A stretch of DNA of 64,000 nucleotides from Solibacillus sp040273735 (GTDB taxonomy: Bacteria; Bacillota; Bacilli; Bacillales_A; Planococcaceae). This document shows positions 42,204 to 50,650 of this stretch, piece by piece. The DNA is taken from the NCBI RefSeq assembly GCF_040273735.1, contig NZ_JBELZM010000012.1:71520-135519 (forward strand), written 5' to 3'. The notes beneath the pieces are model-generated. The model did no database searches. It was not told the DNA's origin and saw nothing but the letters and a program-made list of their open reading frames with translations. A program made the position numbers and the translations under genes. How positions within the stretch are numbered: the stretch's first letter is position 1; every line of letters starts with the position of its first letter.

Positions 42204-42403
42204 AAAATATTCGCTTAAAAATGGCTCGAATTGAACATGATCTATCGCAGGACGAACTTGCAAAGAAAGTTGGGGTTACACGTCAAACAATCGGACTCAT
42301 CGAGCTTGGCAAGTATAATCCGACATTAAGTGTCTGTATCGCAATATGCAGATCATTAAACAAGACATTGGATGAACTATTCTGGGATGAACAATCCGAA
42401 TAA
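42200..42403 (+). CDS. Small XRE-family transcriptional regulator
   Basis: A 67-residue one-domain helix-turn-helix protein (KMARIEHDLSQDELAKKVGV, then TRQTIGLIELGKYNPTLSVC). It overlaps the DUF6773 gene by four bases (ATGA), so the two are translationally coupled. Proteins of this type usually regulate their own operon; the inverted repeat in the promoter is a candidate site. Confidence 0.9.
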   Translation: MKNIRLKMARIEHDLSQDELAKKVGVTRQTIGLIELGKYNPTLSVCIAICRSLNKTLDELFWDEQSE

Positions 42404-42412
42404 CGGCAACGA

Positions 42413-42452
42413 CAAAAAAGGGGTGCAAAAGTTAATTCACTTTTACACTCCC
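42413..42452. terminator. Terminator between XRE and sugar-dehydrogenase-like genes
   Basis: GTG and AAAAGT on the left pair with ACTTTT and CAC on the right across 42422-42450. Six T residues follow on the minus strand (complement of 42414-42419) and a short T-rich tail on the plus strand. Confidence 0.65.
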
Positions 42453-42457
42453 TTCTC

Positions 42458-43519
42458 CTATAATTCAAGCTTGTACAGCTGATCATCCTTTTCTCCTCGT
42501 GTACCGCGCCCATCCGTATTATTCGTTATCCAGTACAATGCATTCTCTTCAATCCATACATCGCGGATTCTCCCCATATTATTGACGATTTCCTTTACCT
42601 CTTTTGACTCAAAATCAAATTCATGCACTGCTGTTCCCCGTAGTGCCGCAACATACAGCTTGTTATCGTAGAATGCCATACCTGAAGGGGCCCATGTATT
42701 TTCACTACCTGATGTAAATAAAGGTGATATGAATCCTTCCTGCTTTTCTTCCCCTTCTATTAAAGGCCAGCCATAATTTTGCCCTGGTTCAATTTTATTA
42801 ATTTCATCATTTGCACTTTGCCCATGCTCACTTGCATACATTGTCCCGTCCGGTGACCAAGTAATACCTTGCGGGTTTCGGTGTCCGTAACTATACACAT
42901 ATGAATTTGAAAAAGGATTGTCGTCCGGAATGCTCCCGTCCAAATTCATGCGCAATATTTTTCCGCCGAGTGTAGACAAATCCTGTGCAGTTTGCGGATT
43001 CGATGCATCACCTGCTGTCGCATAAAGCTTTTGATCTGATCCGATTTTTACACGTCCACCGTGATGATATGTACCACTAGGGATTTCATCGAGAATTACG
43101 CGTTTCTCCAGCCAGCTATTATTTTCAAGTAAAAGCAATACAATCCGGTTAAACTGGTCGCTCCCATTTTCGTACGTATAATAAGCGTATGCCTCATTTG
43201 ACAGTTCAAAATCCGGTGCTAATACAAAGCCAAGCAGCCCCGCCTCTGAAGCAGTGGAAAGAGTTTTTTCAAGTTTTACTTCCTGCCTTGTCACTTCTCC
43301 TTCCACAACTTTTACAATATGCCCTGTTCGCTCTGATATGTATATAGTGTCCCCTAGTTTGTTAATTGCCCACGGTGCATCTAAATTAGCCGCGATCGAT
43401 TCGTATTGCCCCATCGTTTGCGAACTTTTACTTCCAATGGATACAGGGTGGTTTTCATTTGTAGAACATCCTGTTAAACATAGCAGGGAAATACCCAATC
43501 CAAAGAATAACTGCTTCAT
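42458..43519 (-). CDS. PQQ-type sugar dehydrogenase (soluble aldose dehydrogenase-like) lipoprotein
   Basis: A 353-residue six-bladed beta-propeller lipoprotein. The signal peptide ends in the lipobox CLTGC. Motifs include GLLGFVLAPDFELS, YHHGGRVKIGSDQKLYATAG, KILRMNLDGSIPDDNPF and YSYGHRNPQGITWSPDGTMY, matching the GSDH/YliI family. His, Arg and Asn residues near the bound cofactor are present, but many Gram-positives make no PQQ, so the cofactor is uncertain. The ATG at 43517-43519 follows GGGAGG; an upstream in-frame start at 43609 has none. Confidence 0.9.
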   Translation of the reverse strand: MKQLFFGLGISLLCLTGCSTNENHPVSIGSKSSQTMGQYESIAANLDAPWAINKLGDTIYISERTGHIVKVVEGEVTRQEVKLEKTLSTASEAGLLGFVLAPDFELSNEAYAYYTYENGSDQFNRIVLLLLENNSWLEKRVILDEIPSGTYHHGGRVKIGSDQKLYATAGDASNPQTAQDLSTLGGKILRMNLDGSIPDDNPFSNSYVYSYGHRNPQGITWSPDGTMYASEHGQSANDEINKIEPGQNYGWPLIEGEEKQEGFISPLFTSGSENTWAPSGMAFYDNKLYVAALRGTAVHEFDFESKEVKEIVNNMGRIRDVWIEENALYWITNNTDGRGTRGEKDDQLYKLEL

Positions 43520-43566
43520 AGAAAAACCTCCCTTTTGCGAACCATATCGTTTAAAGTTTCCCCCAT

Positions 43567-43993
43567 TTAAAAATCTATAAAAAACGGGTGTTTCGTTGCA
43601 TCCAAACAATATTCTATTCTCTGTCGAAAGTTTCCGGCTGTCACCATTTCAAGAGCCTCTTCAATCGGAAAATACCCAACTTCCAAACTTTCCGGAGAAG
43701 TTCCCCCCGATTGGTTTCGCTAAGAATAGCGTATTGCAAATACATTTCTCTACATTTTGAAAAATACCGCAGAATTTGAGTATCTCCACATCTATTCCCG
43801 ATTCTTCTTTTGTTTCCCTAATCGCTGCAGCCGTCAAAGATTCGCCTTCTTCTACTTGACCGCCCGGCATTTCCCATCCTCGTTTAGGTCCTTTAATAAG
43901 CAGTATCTCATTTTTACTGTTCAGTACAATCGTTGCTGCAGACACAATATGTTTCGGGGTTGTATTTATTTGCTGAATTTGTTCCAATCTCAT
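43567..43993 (-). pseudogene. Nudix hydrolase gene broken by a frameshift
   Basis: The N-terminal 90 residues hold a complete Nudix box (GGQVEEGESLTAAAIRETKE, then ESG). The frame then breaks at a six-G run (six C at 43703-43708 on the plus strand) and stops at 43661. Removing one G restores a good continuation, TSPESLEVGYFPIEEALEMV, and a normal end at 43567 giving 141 residues, the usual family length. Either the gene is inactivated or this is a homopolymer sequencing error or slippage site. Nudix enzymes cleave nucleoside diphosphate derivatives. Confidence 0.8.
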
Positions 43994-44093
43994 CAGTCCT
44001 TTTAAAAGTATCTATACCGCTTAATTTGAAAGATTCTATAGAAGAAATTTAAAACCCTGCCATTAAGGAAATCTTTCTTTAATCCTGCATTTC

Positions 44094-44351
44094 CTAGTTA
44101 ACAAACAACGATACAAACGCAACACCAAATATAATTACTGATACAACAAAAAAAAGAATTCCTGACTGTTTATTTTGAGTCCGTCTGTATTCTCTAAATC
44201 CTATTATCCCAAACATCGCACTCATAAAGATAAACATAAGCGGCTGCAGGTGGAAGCGATCTGTAACCAAACTATAAATACAAATCAATGCAGCCAAAAA
44301 TGCTAAAGTTAGTTGAAAGACAACAAGTATATCAACTTTCATTTGCTTCAT
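44094..44351 (-). CDS. DUF3953 family small membrane protein
   Basis: An 85-residue protein with three membrane segments (about 10-28, 34-50 and 62-82); IIGFREYRRTQNKQ connects the last two. This is the layout of DUF3953 (YczI-like) proteins in Bacillales; function unknown. GGTGGGGG precedes the ATG. It is 40 bases downstream of the GNAT gene on the same strand. Confidence 0.78.
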   Translation of the reverse strand: MKQMKVDILVVFQLTLAFLAALICIYSLVTDRFHLQPLMFIFMSAMFGIIGFREYRRTQNKQSGILFFVVSVIIFGVAFVSLFVN

Positions 44352-44391
44352 TTATAACCCCCACCTCAATAAATGATATGAATTAAATAAG

Positions 44392-44931
44392 TTATTCCTT
44401 AAAGTATTCCTCCGCTAAAATAGCTAAGTAGTCCATATCTTCATACAAATCGTCTTTTAAAAATTCCTGCCTGTGCCGTCCTTCCCAAACCATGCCGGAC
44501 TTCTCCATTACTTTTCTTGAAGCGATATTTCTAACCATGCAGCGGCTGTAAATTCTATTTAACTGATGTTCCTGGAATCCGTAATCAATTATTTTTTTGC
44601 AAGCTTCTGTTGCGTAGCCTTTCCCCCACTCCGAGACATCGATAAAATAGCCCACCTCTGCATTTCGGTGGTTTTTTGAAACCGTAACGAGCCCGCAATT
44701 ACCGATATAGCGGCTGTTTTCTTTTAAAAACACACCAAACTCATAAGCTGTCCCTTGCTCAAAGCTTTTTTGCAAATAGGAAATCCACCGATCGACAACT
44801 TCGCGTGGATACGGATGCGGAATCATGACCATTGTATCCGCAATCTCCCTATGCTTTACTACTTCAAAAATAGCATCTGCAAATTCAACTTCATATGGCT
44901 TTAATATGAGTCTATCCGTTTCTAAAATCAT
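44392..44931 (-). CDS. GNAT acetyltransferase, RimJ/RimL-like
   Basis: A 179-residue acetyltransferase starting MILETDRLILKPYEVEFADA. The acetyl-CoA loop is SEWGKGYATEACKKII and the following block LNRIYSRCMVRNIASRKVME carries the N-x-x-S-x-x-x-x-E/K pattern of RimJ/RimL proteins, which acetylate N-terminal amines or related substrates. GGGG lies before the ATG. It sits just downstream of a broken second GNAT gene (17 bases away). Confidence 0.9.
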   Translation of the reverse strand: MILETDRLILKPYEVEFADAIFEVVKHREIADTMVMIPHPYPREVVDRWISYLQKSFEQGTAYEFGVFLKENSRYIGNCGLVTVSKNHRNAEVGYFIDVSEWGKGYATEACKKIIDYGFQEHQLNRIYSRCMVRNIASRKVMEKSGMVWEGRHRQEFLKDDLYEDMDYLAILAEEYFKE

Positions 44932-44948
44932 TTCTTCATCCCCCTAAG

Positions 44949-45398
44949 TTATTTAATGAAATATTCCATGTAAATATCATTTTCCTTGAAACCGATATTT
45001 TTGTATAACGGTTTTCCCATCGGTGAAGAAATTAAAAATATGTGATGTACATTTCTTCCTTTTGCTTCTGCCAATAGTCGCTCAACCAGGTGTTTGGCAA
45101 GCCCCCGACCTCTGCTTTCCGGCGTTGTGTACATATTTAAAATATACCCGCGAATGCCTGTAGGATTGAGTTAACTAGGAGGAAAAGAAATAAACTGAAT
45201 GCCCCCTGTAGCGATTGCACTTTTCTCTTCCTCAATGATCCATTGAACAAATTGGGCAGCGTTCAATCGCTTCTCAAAAAAATCCCTCAACTGTTCATCA
45301 ATATTGGAAGATACCGTTTGCCCTTCCTCCACTAATAATCGCTTACGTAAATCTATTAATAATTCCATATCATCTGTAGTAGCCATTCGATATTCCAT
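44949..45398 (-). pseudogene. GNAT acetyltransferase gene with an internal stop codon
   Basis: The frame gives an N-terminal half (MEYRMATTDDMELLIDLRKR to IQFISFPPS), an in-frame TAA at 45171-45173, then continues without shift through LNPTGIRGYILNMYTTPESR, GRGLAKHLVERL and KPLYKNIGFKEND to a normal end. The full length of 149 codons is right for a GNAT protein, and the acetyl-CoA loop SRGRGLAKH lies after the stop. A codon such as TAC or TAT would restore it. As read, only a 75-residue fragment is made. Confidence 0.85.
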
Positions 45399-45433
45399 TC
45401 AAATCCACCTTCCTAATTTTATTGAGAGCTCTT

Positions 45434-45853
45434 TTATTTCCTATCTATAATGACGAGCTTTTTCGTCTTCAACTTTTCTGAAACAGCATAAATAAGTGTA
45501 ATTATAAACGCTGTAATACATGGATAACCTACCATCACAACAATGTTTGTATGTTCGGCTAAACTGAATTCCCCCCACTCAAGCCATAGACGCCAGCCCA
45601 TTCCGAGAGCACTGAATATTAACGAAATGAAAAAAACCAGTACCGTTTTGTGGACATAGACCCCCACAAAGACATTTGCAACAACAATATAGATAAGAAA
45701 AACTATAAATGAAGAGCCTAAATCAAATCCCTTTAAATTTGGAATAACATAAGTAAAGGATATACCCGTAAAAAACAGAATCGTAATGACATTAAAAACA
45801 AGAAAATATTTTCTATTCTTTTCTATTTTTTTATAATTATCTGTACCGAACAT
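45434..45853 (-). CDS. Hypothetical four-helix membrane protein
   Basis: A 139-residue protein with four hydrophobic segments (about 18-38, 45-65, 70-90 and 100-122) and charged ends (NYKKIEKNRKYF, EKLKTKKLVIIDRK). I do not recognise a family. The ATG at 45851-45853 lies eight bases after AGAGG; the in-frame GTG at 45862 overlaps that site. It lies 35 bases upstream of the broken GNAT gene and is divergent from the DUF2975 gene. Confidence 0.7.
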   Translation of the reverse strand: MFGTDNYKKIEKNRKYFLVFNVITILFFTGISFTYVIPNLKGFDLGSSFIVFLIYIVVANVFVGVYVHKTVLVFFISLIFSALGMGWRLWLEWGEFSLAEHTNIVVMVGYPCITAFIITLIYAVSEKLKTKKLVIIDRK

Positions 45854-45984
45854 TCCATTCACCTCTTTTACTTATTGTAACAATTAATGGATTATATAGG
45901 AGCAGTAAATCATTATTCGCATTCGGAAACTTTCCGAATTTTCCAACGTCTGTTTTCCATATATCCGAATGGAGGGGGATTAAC

Positions 45985-46443
45985 ATCCAGAAACTAAACT
46001 TAATATTTTTAAGAACGTTTATTATTTTAACTGGTGTACTTGTATTATCACTATGTCTATTTATTTTACCAAGTGTGGCTCAGGAAACTGCGCATTTAAA
46101 TCCGGAAGTCGCCTACCTGCAATATCCGATTTTGTTGGGTATGTATGCGACCGCAATTCCATTTTTCTATGCGCTTTATGAAACATTGAAGATGATTACT
46201 ATTATTGAGCGGGAATCTGTTTTTTCCAGTCGTCTTGAACAAGGATTAAACTATATTAAATATTGCGCCTATATCATTCTCGTCTTGTACATTTCGGGCT
46301 TCTTCCTGCTCGATTATACAAATGCACTGCCTCCATTAGTTGCAGTGATCGGTATAGTTATTATTTTAATTACGGTTCTCGTTGCTGCAGGAGCCGCATT
46401 TTTAAAACATGCACTTATAAAAATCCGATTGAATGTGAATTAA
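45985..46443 (+). CDS. DUF2975 family membrane protein with non-standard or lost start codon
   Basis: A 152-residue membrane protein whose four hydrophobic segments (LIFLRTFIILTGVLVLSLCL first) and EVAYLQYPILLGMYATAIPF block match DUF2975. No ATG, GTG or TTG lies at the expected position. GGAGGGGG at 45971-45978 is followed six bases later by ATC (45985), exactly where ATG is expected. The first standard start, GTG at 46075, would remove the first helix and has no ribosome binding site. Either ATC is used at low efficiency or the gene lost its start by one substitution. Confidence 0.65.
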   Translation: MQKLNLIFLRTFIILTGVLVLSLCLFILPSVAQETAHLNPEVAYLQYPILLGMYATAIPFFYALYETLKMITIIERESVFSSRLEQGLNYIKYCAYIILVLYISGFFLLDYTNALPPLVAVIGIVIILITVLVAAGAAFLKHALIKIRLNVN

Positions 46444-46480
46444 AAACAACCACTCCGATCATCTTTCGGAGTGGTTGTTC
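46442..46480. terminator. Terminator between DUF2975 and chemoreceptor genes
   Basis: ACAACCACTCCGA pairs with TCGGAGTGGTTGT, a 13-bp perfect stem. T residues follow on the minus strand; it can serve both converging genes. Confidence 0.82.
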
Positions 46481-46488
46481 GATTTCTA

Positions 46489-47310
46489 TTATTTTATTTC
46501 GCTAATATCCAATAGCTTTTCTGCCGTGCCATTCACACTTCCATATGCATCATTCAGTTCATGCATACTTGTAGCAAACTGTTCTGTAAATGCTGCGATT
46601 TGGCTTGTCGTTCCATTAACTTCTTCAATAGAAGTGCTAATTTTATTAAGCTGCGCAGCAATTTTTTCTGCGCTTTCTTTGCTGTTCTGCGCCATTTTTT
46701 GAATTTCCTTTGCTACAACCGCAAAGCCTCTTCCATGCTCGCCAGAACGAGCAGCTTCAATCGATGCATTTAATCCTAAAATCTGTGATTTTGATGCAAT
46801 TCCTTTTACAAGGTCCACCATTTGGTTAATTTCACCGATATCGGCTGTCATCATTTCTGTTGATGCAACAAGTCCATCCAAACGACTCGATACGTCCATG
46901 CTCGCCGAAGTTAACTCTTCATTCGTTGCAGTCATTTCCTCTACCGCACTCGATAACTCTGTCGCTAATTGACGCATGGAATCCATTTTTTCATTTGAAA
47001 TAATGGCACTTACTACTCCGATTAGATCTTTCCCGTCAAAAATTGGCTGAGCTGATGAAATATAAGCAAAACCAAATCTTTCCGGACCTTTTTCCTCTCT
47101 TAAATAGCGCTTTGTCGTCAATGCACGCTCTGTAACAGTGCCGCGGAAATCCGTCATTCTCAACCCTACGTTAATTTTTAAATCTATGTACTTTCCTGGT
47201 AAGTATCCGACAACCTCTTCATTGCTCGCTACAATGATACACGCATCTTCCGGAAAAGTTGCCTGATATAACTCCATTGTATCTACTACTGCTTGTAATT
47301 TTGTATGCAT
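46489..47310 (-). CDS. Soluble methyl-accepting chemotaxis protein, YfmS-like
   Basis: A 273-residue chemoreceptor without membrane segments. Residues 1-115 form a small sensory domain (PEDACIIVASNEEVVGYLPG, then FDGKDLIGVVSAIISNEKM), and the rest is a short signalling domain with tip LGLNASIEAARSGEHGRGFA and VVAKEIQKMAQNS. This two-part soluble design matches YfmS of B. subtilis. It would report an internal or diffusible signal to CheA. The ATG at 47308-47310 lies eight bases after AAGGGG; earlier in-frame starts are too close to that site. Confidence 0.9.
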   Translation of the reverse strand: MHTKLQAVVDTMELYQATFPEDACIIVASNEEVVGYLPGKYIDLKINVGLRMTDFRGTVTERALTTKRYLREEKGPERFGFAYISSAQPIFDGKDLIGVVSAIISNEKMDSMRQLATELSSAVEEMTATNEELTSASMDVSSRLDGLVASTEMMTADIGEINQMVDLVKGIASKSQILGLNASIEAARSGEHGRGFAVVAKEIQKMAQNSKESAEKIAAQLNKISTSIEEVNGTTSQIAAFTEQFATSMHELNDAYGSVNGTAEKLLDISEIK

Positions 47311-47408
47311 GCCCATCACCCCTTTAAATGTATTATATAATAGATAATAATATCTTAATATCGCAATCTTCCGAAATGTACTTGAATAATCTCTGCTAAA
47401 TGCTCCTA

Positions 47409-47442
47409 TAAAAAAATCCCCTTCTCTATAAAAGAAGGGGGA
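47409..47442 (-). terminator. Intrinsic terminator of the SLH-domain gene
   Basis: TCCCCTTCT pairs with AGAAGGGGGA across 47417-47442, followed by seven T residues on the minus strand. Confidence 0.85.
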
Positions 47443-47446
47443 ATTA

Positions 47447-48577
47447 TTATTGTTCTTCCATCGCGGCAGCTGCAGTCAGCATATTATCATAGTCTTCTTC
47501 ATCATAGACCAGATTATAGATTTTCCACAGGCCGTCTTCTGTTTTCTTTAAGTAAGCCGTTCCGGATAAGTCTAATGTCATTTCCAGATTAAAGTTGATT
47601 TCCGGGTCAGTCATCTTAATATGAACTTTCAAATCATCAATTTTTACTGCGGCAAAACGTTTATTCAGTGAAATTACCTTACTTGAATACTCGCCGATTT
47701 TTTGTGATGAACTCGAACCAGTTGAAAAATCTGCATCCTCCAATAGCAATTGGCTATCAAGTGAATAAGCTAAATAGTAGCCTGTTGTTGTTTCACGATA
47801 GAGCGCATCCATATCCTCTACGTTTTCCGTATCTGAAGAAAACTCAAATTCTTTGTCAATATAGCGATTCACTGTTGCAATGATTGAAGCTTCATCCTCT
47901 GCTTCACCACTCTCTAAATGCAACGCACGGTCAATCATCAGTACTGCATGGGAACGTTTTGCATAATCATTCGGTTTAAATGTTTCTCCGTAGCCATTTA
48001 CAATACCGGCACCTGCTGTTTTCACAATCGCCTCATAAGAATAGCTATTCGGATTTACATCGATAAACATTTTTCCTGTTTTCGTAAAATCAACTGTCCC
48101 ATTAAATGCACGATAAATCATCGCTGCCATTTGAGCACGTGTAATTTTATCGTTCGGTTTAAATGTACCGTCTTCTTTCCCGGTAATAATGCCTTTACTG
48201 CTGGCAATTTGAACAAAATTATAATACCATGCAGAAGATTTTACATCAGAGAACTCTTTTTTAATATCGCCGTTTGTCAAGTTCATTGCGTTCACTAAAA
48301 TCTTTGTAAACTGTGCACGCGTAATACTATTTTCGGGCTTTAAAAGAATTGAAGTATATTCGTATACTTCACCATCTTCTTCATAAACTGTTGGTTCTTC
48401 ATATCCGTCGATAATATTTGCATATAAGAAACGTTCCAACTGCTCATATGCGCCATGTTCATAACTTACATCATCCATGTAATACTGATCGATCGTTTTT
48501 TCTGCTGCCGACGCTGGCGTTACAGTAATAAAACAAACTGTAAAAATTAATAAAAATACTAATTGAAATACCTTCAA
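47447..48577 (-). CDS. S-layer-homology domain surface protein
   Basis: A 376-residue secreted protein. Its signal peptide (KVFQLVFLLIFTVCFITVTP, cleaved near ASAA) precedes three SLH repeats: LKPENSITRAQFTKILVNAM, FKPNDKITRAQMAAMIYRAF and FKPNDYAKRSHAVLMIDRAL. These bind the wall polymer. The C-terminal 150 residues are acidic, with YLKKTEDGLWKIYNLVYDEE resembling an NTF2-like/DUF4878-type beta fold; function unknown. I prefer the TTG at 48577, nine bases after GTGGGG; a GTG at 48592 is only two bases after GGAG. Confidence 0.85.
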   Translation of the reverse strand: MKVFQLVFLLIFTVCFITVTPASAAEKTIDQYYMDDVSYEHGAYEQLERFLYANIIDGYEEPTVYEEDGEVYEYTSILLKPENSITRAQFTKILVNAMNLTNGDIKKEFSDVKSSAWYYNFVQIASSKGIITGKEDGTFKPNDKITRAQMAAMIYRAFNGTVDFTKTGKMFIDVNPNSYSYEAIVKTAGAGIVNGYGETFKPNDYAKRSHAVLMIDRALHLESGEAEDEASIIATVNRYIDKEFEFSSDTENVEDMDALYRETTTGYYLAYSLDSQLLLEDADFSTGSSSSQKIGEYSSKVISLNKRFAAVKIDDLKVHIKMTDPEINFNLEMTLDLSGTAYLKKTEDGLWKIYNLVYDEEDYDNMLTAAAAMEEQ

Positions 48578-48681
48578 TCTAGTTAACCCCACTTCTCCAA
48601 AATCTATAATACCTTAACATATTACTTAATCAGAATATATATGAATACAAGTATTTTTTGGTAATGTTTTTTAGAAATAAA

Positions 48682-48975
48682 TTAATTTCCTAAATAGTAG
48701 TAAAATATGAATGCAACAGCAAAGTTAGGAACTGCCATTGTAAGGGAATACCATGCAATCTTATTTCTTTGAACCCAGCTTTCTTTCGTCTCCATTGCCA
48801 TGTTTGCCCGCATCCGGTCACCATTTACGAACGCTCCGGAAAAGATGCATGCCACAATTAAAAAGATAAAACCAATTCCGCTCGTAATATTGGAAATCAT
48901 ATGAACATCCCAAATAATAATAGCAAATAAAATACCGATTAAAGATAAACCTGTACCAATTAGAAAATATTTCAT
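48682..48975 (-). CDS. DUF5316 family small membrane protein
   Basis: A 97-residue protein with three membrane segments (about 3-21, 27-48 and 75-95); GAFVNGDRMRANMAMETKES lies in the loop, a pattern seen in DUF5316 proteins of Bacillales. Function unknown. The ATG at 48973-48975 lies seven bases after GGGAGG. Monocistronic. Confidence 0.78.
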   Translation of the reverse strand: MKYFLIGTGLSLIGILFAIIIWDVHMISNITSGIGFIFLIVACIFSGAFVNGDRMRANMAMETKESWVQRNKIAWYSLTMAVPNFAVAFIFYYYLGN

Positions 48976-49045
48976 ATTCATTCCTCCCTTACCTATATAC
49001 ATTATTAGTTTGGAAAAGGTTTCATAATAGACAAGTATATTAAAA

Positions 49046-49330
49046 CTACTTTGTTAGGCATCCTCTGGAACTAAATAATAATGTACGATACTTAAATAAA
49101 AATCCCTTCGCAGAATTTTTCATTGCCTGTTCATCGATATTAAATTTTGGATGATGTTGAAATTGAGTATTGGAGTCTTCTGTAGCTGAACCAGTATAAA
49201 AATATATTCCCGGAACTTGTTGCAAATAATAGGAAAAATCTTCACTTGCCATAATAGGAGGTATTTCAATTACGCTTAAATGATCGATATTATTCAACAA
49301 GTCTCTATATACATTTGTTACATGAGGTGT
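49046..49330 (-). pseudogene. C-terminal remnant of an M20 peptidase
   Basis: An open stretch encodes the last quarter of an M20D enzyme: PHVTNVYRDLLNNIDHLSVI, then PPIMASEDFSYYLQQVPGIY, FYTGSATED and HHPKFNIDEQAM. It corresponds to the final catalytic-domain part of the adjacent M20 protein but differs in most positions, so it is an old paralogue, not a recent copy. The rest of the gene is missing and a terminator of the neighbour separates it from upstream transcription. It has no start codon of its own with a ribosome binding site. Confidence 0.75.
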
Positions 49331-49351
49331 TCGTATAAGTATTTGTCCATG

Positions 49352-49387
49352 AAAAAAGAGCTTCGGCAATAATCCGAAACTCTTTTT
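49352..49387 (-). terminator. Intrinsic terminator of the M20 peptidase gene
   Basis: AAAGAG and TTCGG on the left arm pair with CCGAA and CTCTTT on the right with one mismatch; six T residues follow on the minus strand. It begins four bases past the stop. Confidence 0.8.
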
Positions 49388-49391
49388 ATCT

Positions 49392-50576
49392 TTATTCTTC
49401 ATAATAGCCGGCAACAACATGTCCCACTGCTTTTGCTGCTACTAAAAGAGCATCCTCATCAATATCAAATTTCGGGTGATGATTGTAGAAAGGTTTTTCT
49501 ACTCCTTTAGGTGTACAGCCAATATAGAAGAAACAAGACGGGAATTTTTCCGCATAATAAGCAAAGTCTTCAGATGGCGACATTGGCGGTACTTCCTTTA
49601 CCTCTTTAATGTCCGGATCATTCGCAGCTATTAAATAACCTGCTACTTTCGCTGTAAGTTCCGGATCGTTATATAATGGTGGGTAGTCGTTTTCATACGT
49701 CAACTCACAAGTAACATCGAATTGTTCTTCCAGACCTCTTACTAACCTTTTTACTTCCACTTCAATCTTTTCTTTCGTTTCTATCGTCATATAGCGAATA
49801 TCGCCTTCAAGTTCGACACTATCTTTAATCACATTAAATGTCCCTTTACCATCGAAAGAGCCGATAGTAATAACACCGATATCAAACGGACTTAAGCGAC
49901 GGCTTATAATTGTTTGCACAGCAGTGACAAAGTGTGCGCCGGCAACAATTGCATCATTTGCCAAGTGCGGTGAGGAGCCATGTCCGCCCCGTCCTTGAAT
50001 TTTCAGTTTCAAGTATGCACGGCCATTGAAGGCAAAACCTGAATTATAACCGACAAACCCTACAGGTCCCATAGGTAGCAAGTGAATTCCAAAAACATTA
50101 TCTAAATCATCGAGAAGCCCTGATTCTACAATACTTTTCGCACCGCCTGGCGGAACTTCTTCTGCATGTTGGTGAATAATTTTAATTGTACCTGCAATCT
50201 CATCTTTCAACTCGATTAAACAGTCCGCCAATACAAGTAAATAGGCAGTATGTCCGTCATGGCCACATGCGTGCATGACCCCTTCATTTACGGATTTGAA
50301 CGGAACATCAGCTTCTTCGGTGATCGGCAATGCATCGAAGTCTGCGCGAAGCCCAATATTTTTGCCAGGCTTTCCACCTTTAATCGTAACGATAATACCG
50401 TAGCCGTTCCCTACGTTTGAATGAACCTCAACATCTTTTCCTTTATAAAAATCGAGAATGTACTGTGCGGTTTTTTCCTCTTGGAACGATATTTCAGGAT
50501 GCTGGTGTAAATGTCTCCGAATTTGAATTATTTCATTTTTACGAACTTCGAGCATCTCCATTAGTTTTTGTCTCAT
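49392..50576 (-). CDS. M20 family metallopeptidase / amidohydrolase
   Basis: A 394-residue M20D-type zinc hydrolase. Visible blocks are RADFDALPITEEADV, MHACGHDGHTAYLLVLA, HAEEVPPGGAKSIVESG, GRGGHGSSPHLANDAIVA and MSPSEDFAYYAEKFPS. It likely removes acyl or aryl groups from N-acyl amino acids. The ATG at 50574-50576 lies eight bases after AGGAG; a GTG three codons upstream overlaps that site. It follows an MFS transporter gene on the same strand after 75 bases with a hairpin, so uptake of a conjugate followed by hydrolysis is a plausible joint role. Confidence 0.93.
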   Translation of the reverse strand: MRQKLMEMLEVRKNEIIQIRRHLHQHPEISFQEEKTAQYILDFYKGKDVEVHSNVGNGYGIIVTIKGGKPGKNIGLRADFDALPITEEADVPFKSVNEGVMHACGHDGHTAYLLVLADCLIELKDEIAGTIKIIHQHAEEVPPGGAKSIVESGLLDDLDNVFGIHLLPMGPVGFVGYNSGFAFNGRAYLKLKIQGRGGHGSSPHLANDAIVAGAHFVTAVQTIISRRLSPFDIGVITIGSFDGKGTFNVIKDSVELEGDIRYMTIETKEKIEVEVKRLVRGLEEQFDVTCELTYENDYPPLYNDPELTAKVAGYLIAANDPDIKEVKEVPPMSPSEDFAYYAEKFPSCFFYIGCTPKGVEKPFYNHHPKFDIDEDALLVAAKAVGHVVAGYYEE

Positions 50577-50608
50577 GATTACCACTCCTAAGCGTCTATT
50601 TTAAAGGA

Positions 50609-50648
50609 AATAATGCAAGCGCCTTGTACTCGACGCTTACATTATTAA
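50609..50648 (-). terminator. Long hairpin between MFS and M20 genes
   Basis: AATAATG and AAGCG on the left pair with CGCTT and CATTATT on the right with one mismatch. The minus-strand tail TTTCCTTTAAAAT is only moderately T-rich, so it may stop part of the transcripts. Confidence 0.5.
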
Positions 50649-50650
50649 AA

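Noticed and set aside
49331..49420. N-terminal part of the open frame that covers the M20 remnant
   Set aside because: This segment overlaps the end and terminator of the intact M20 gene in another frame and has no resemblance to M20 proteins; only the part below 49330 is a remnant.
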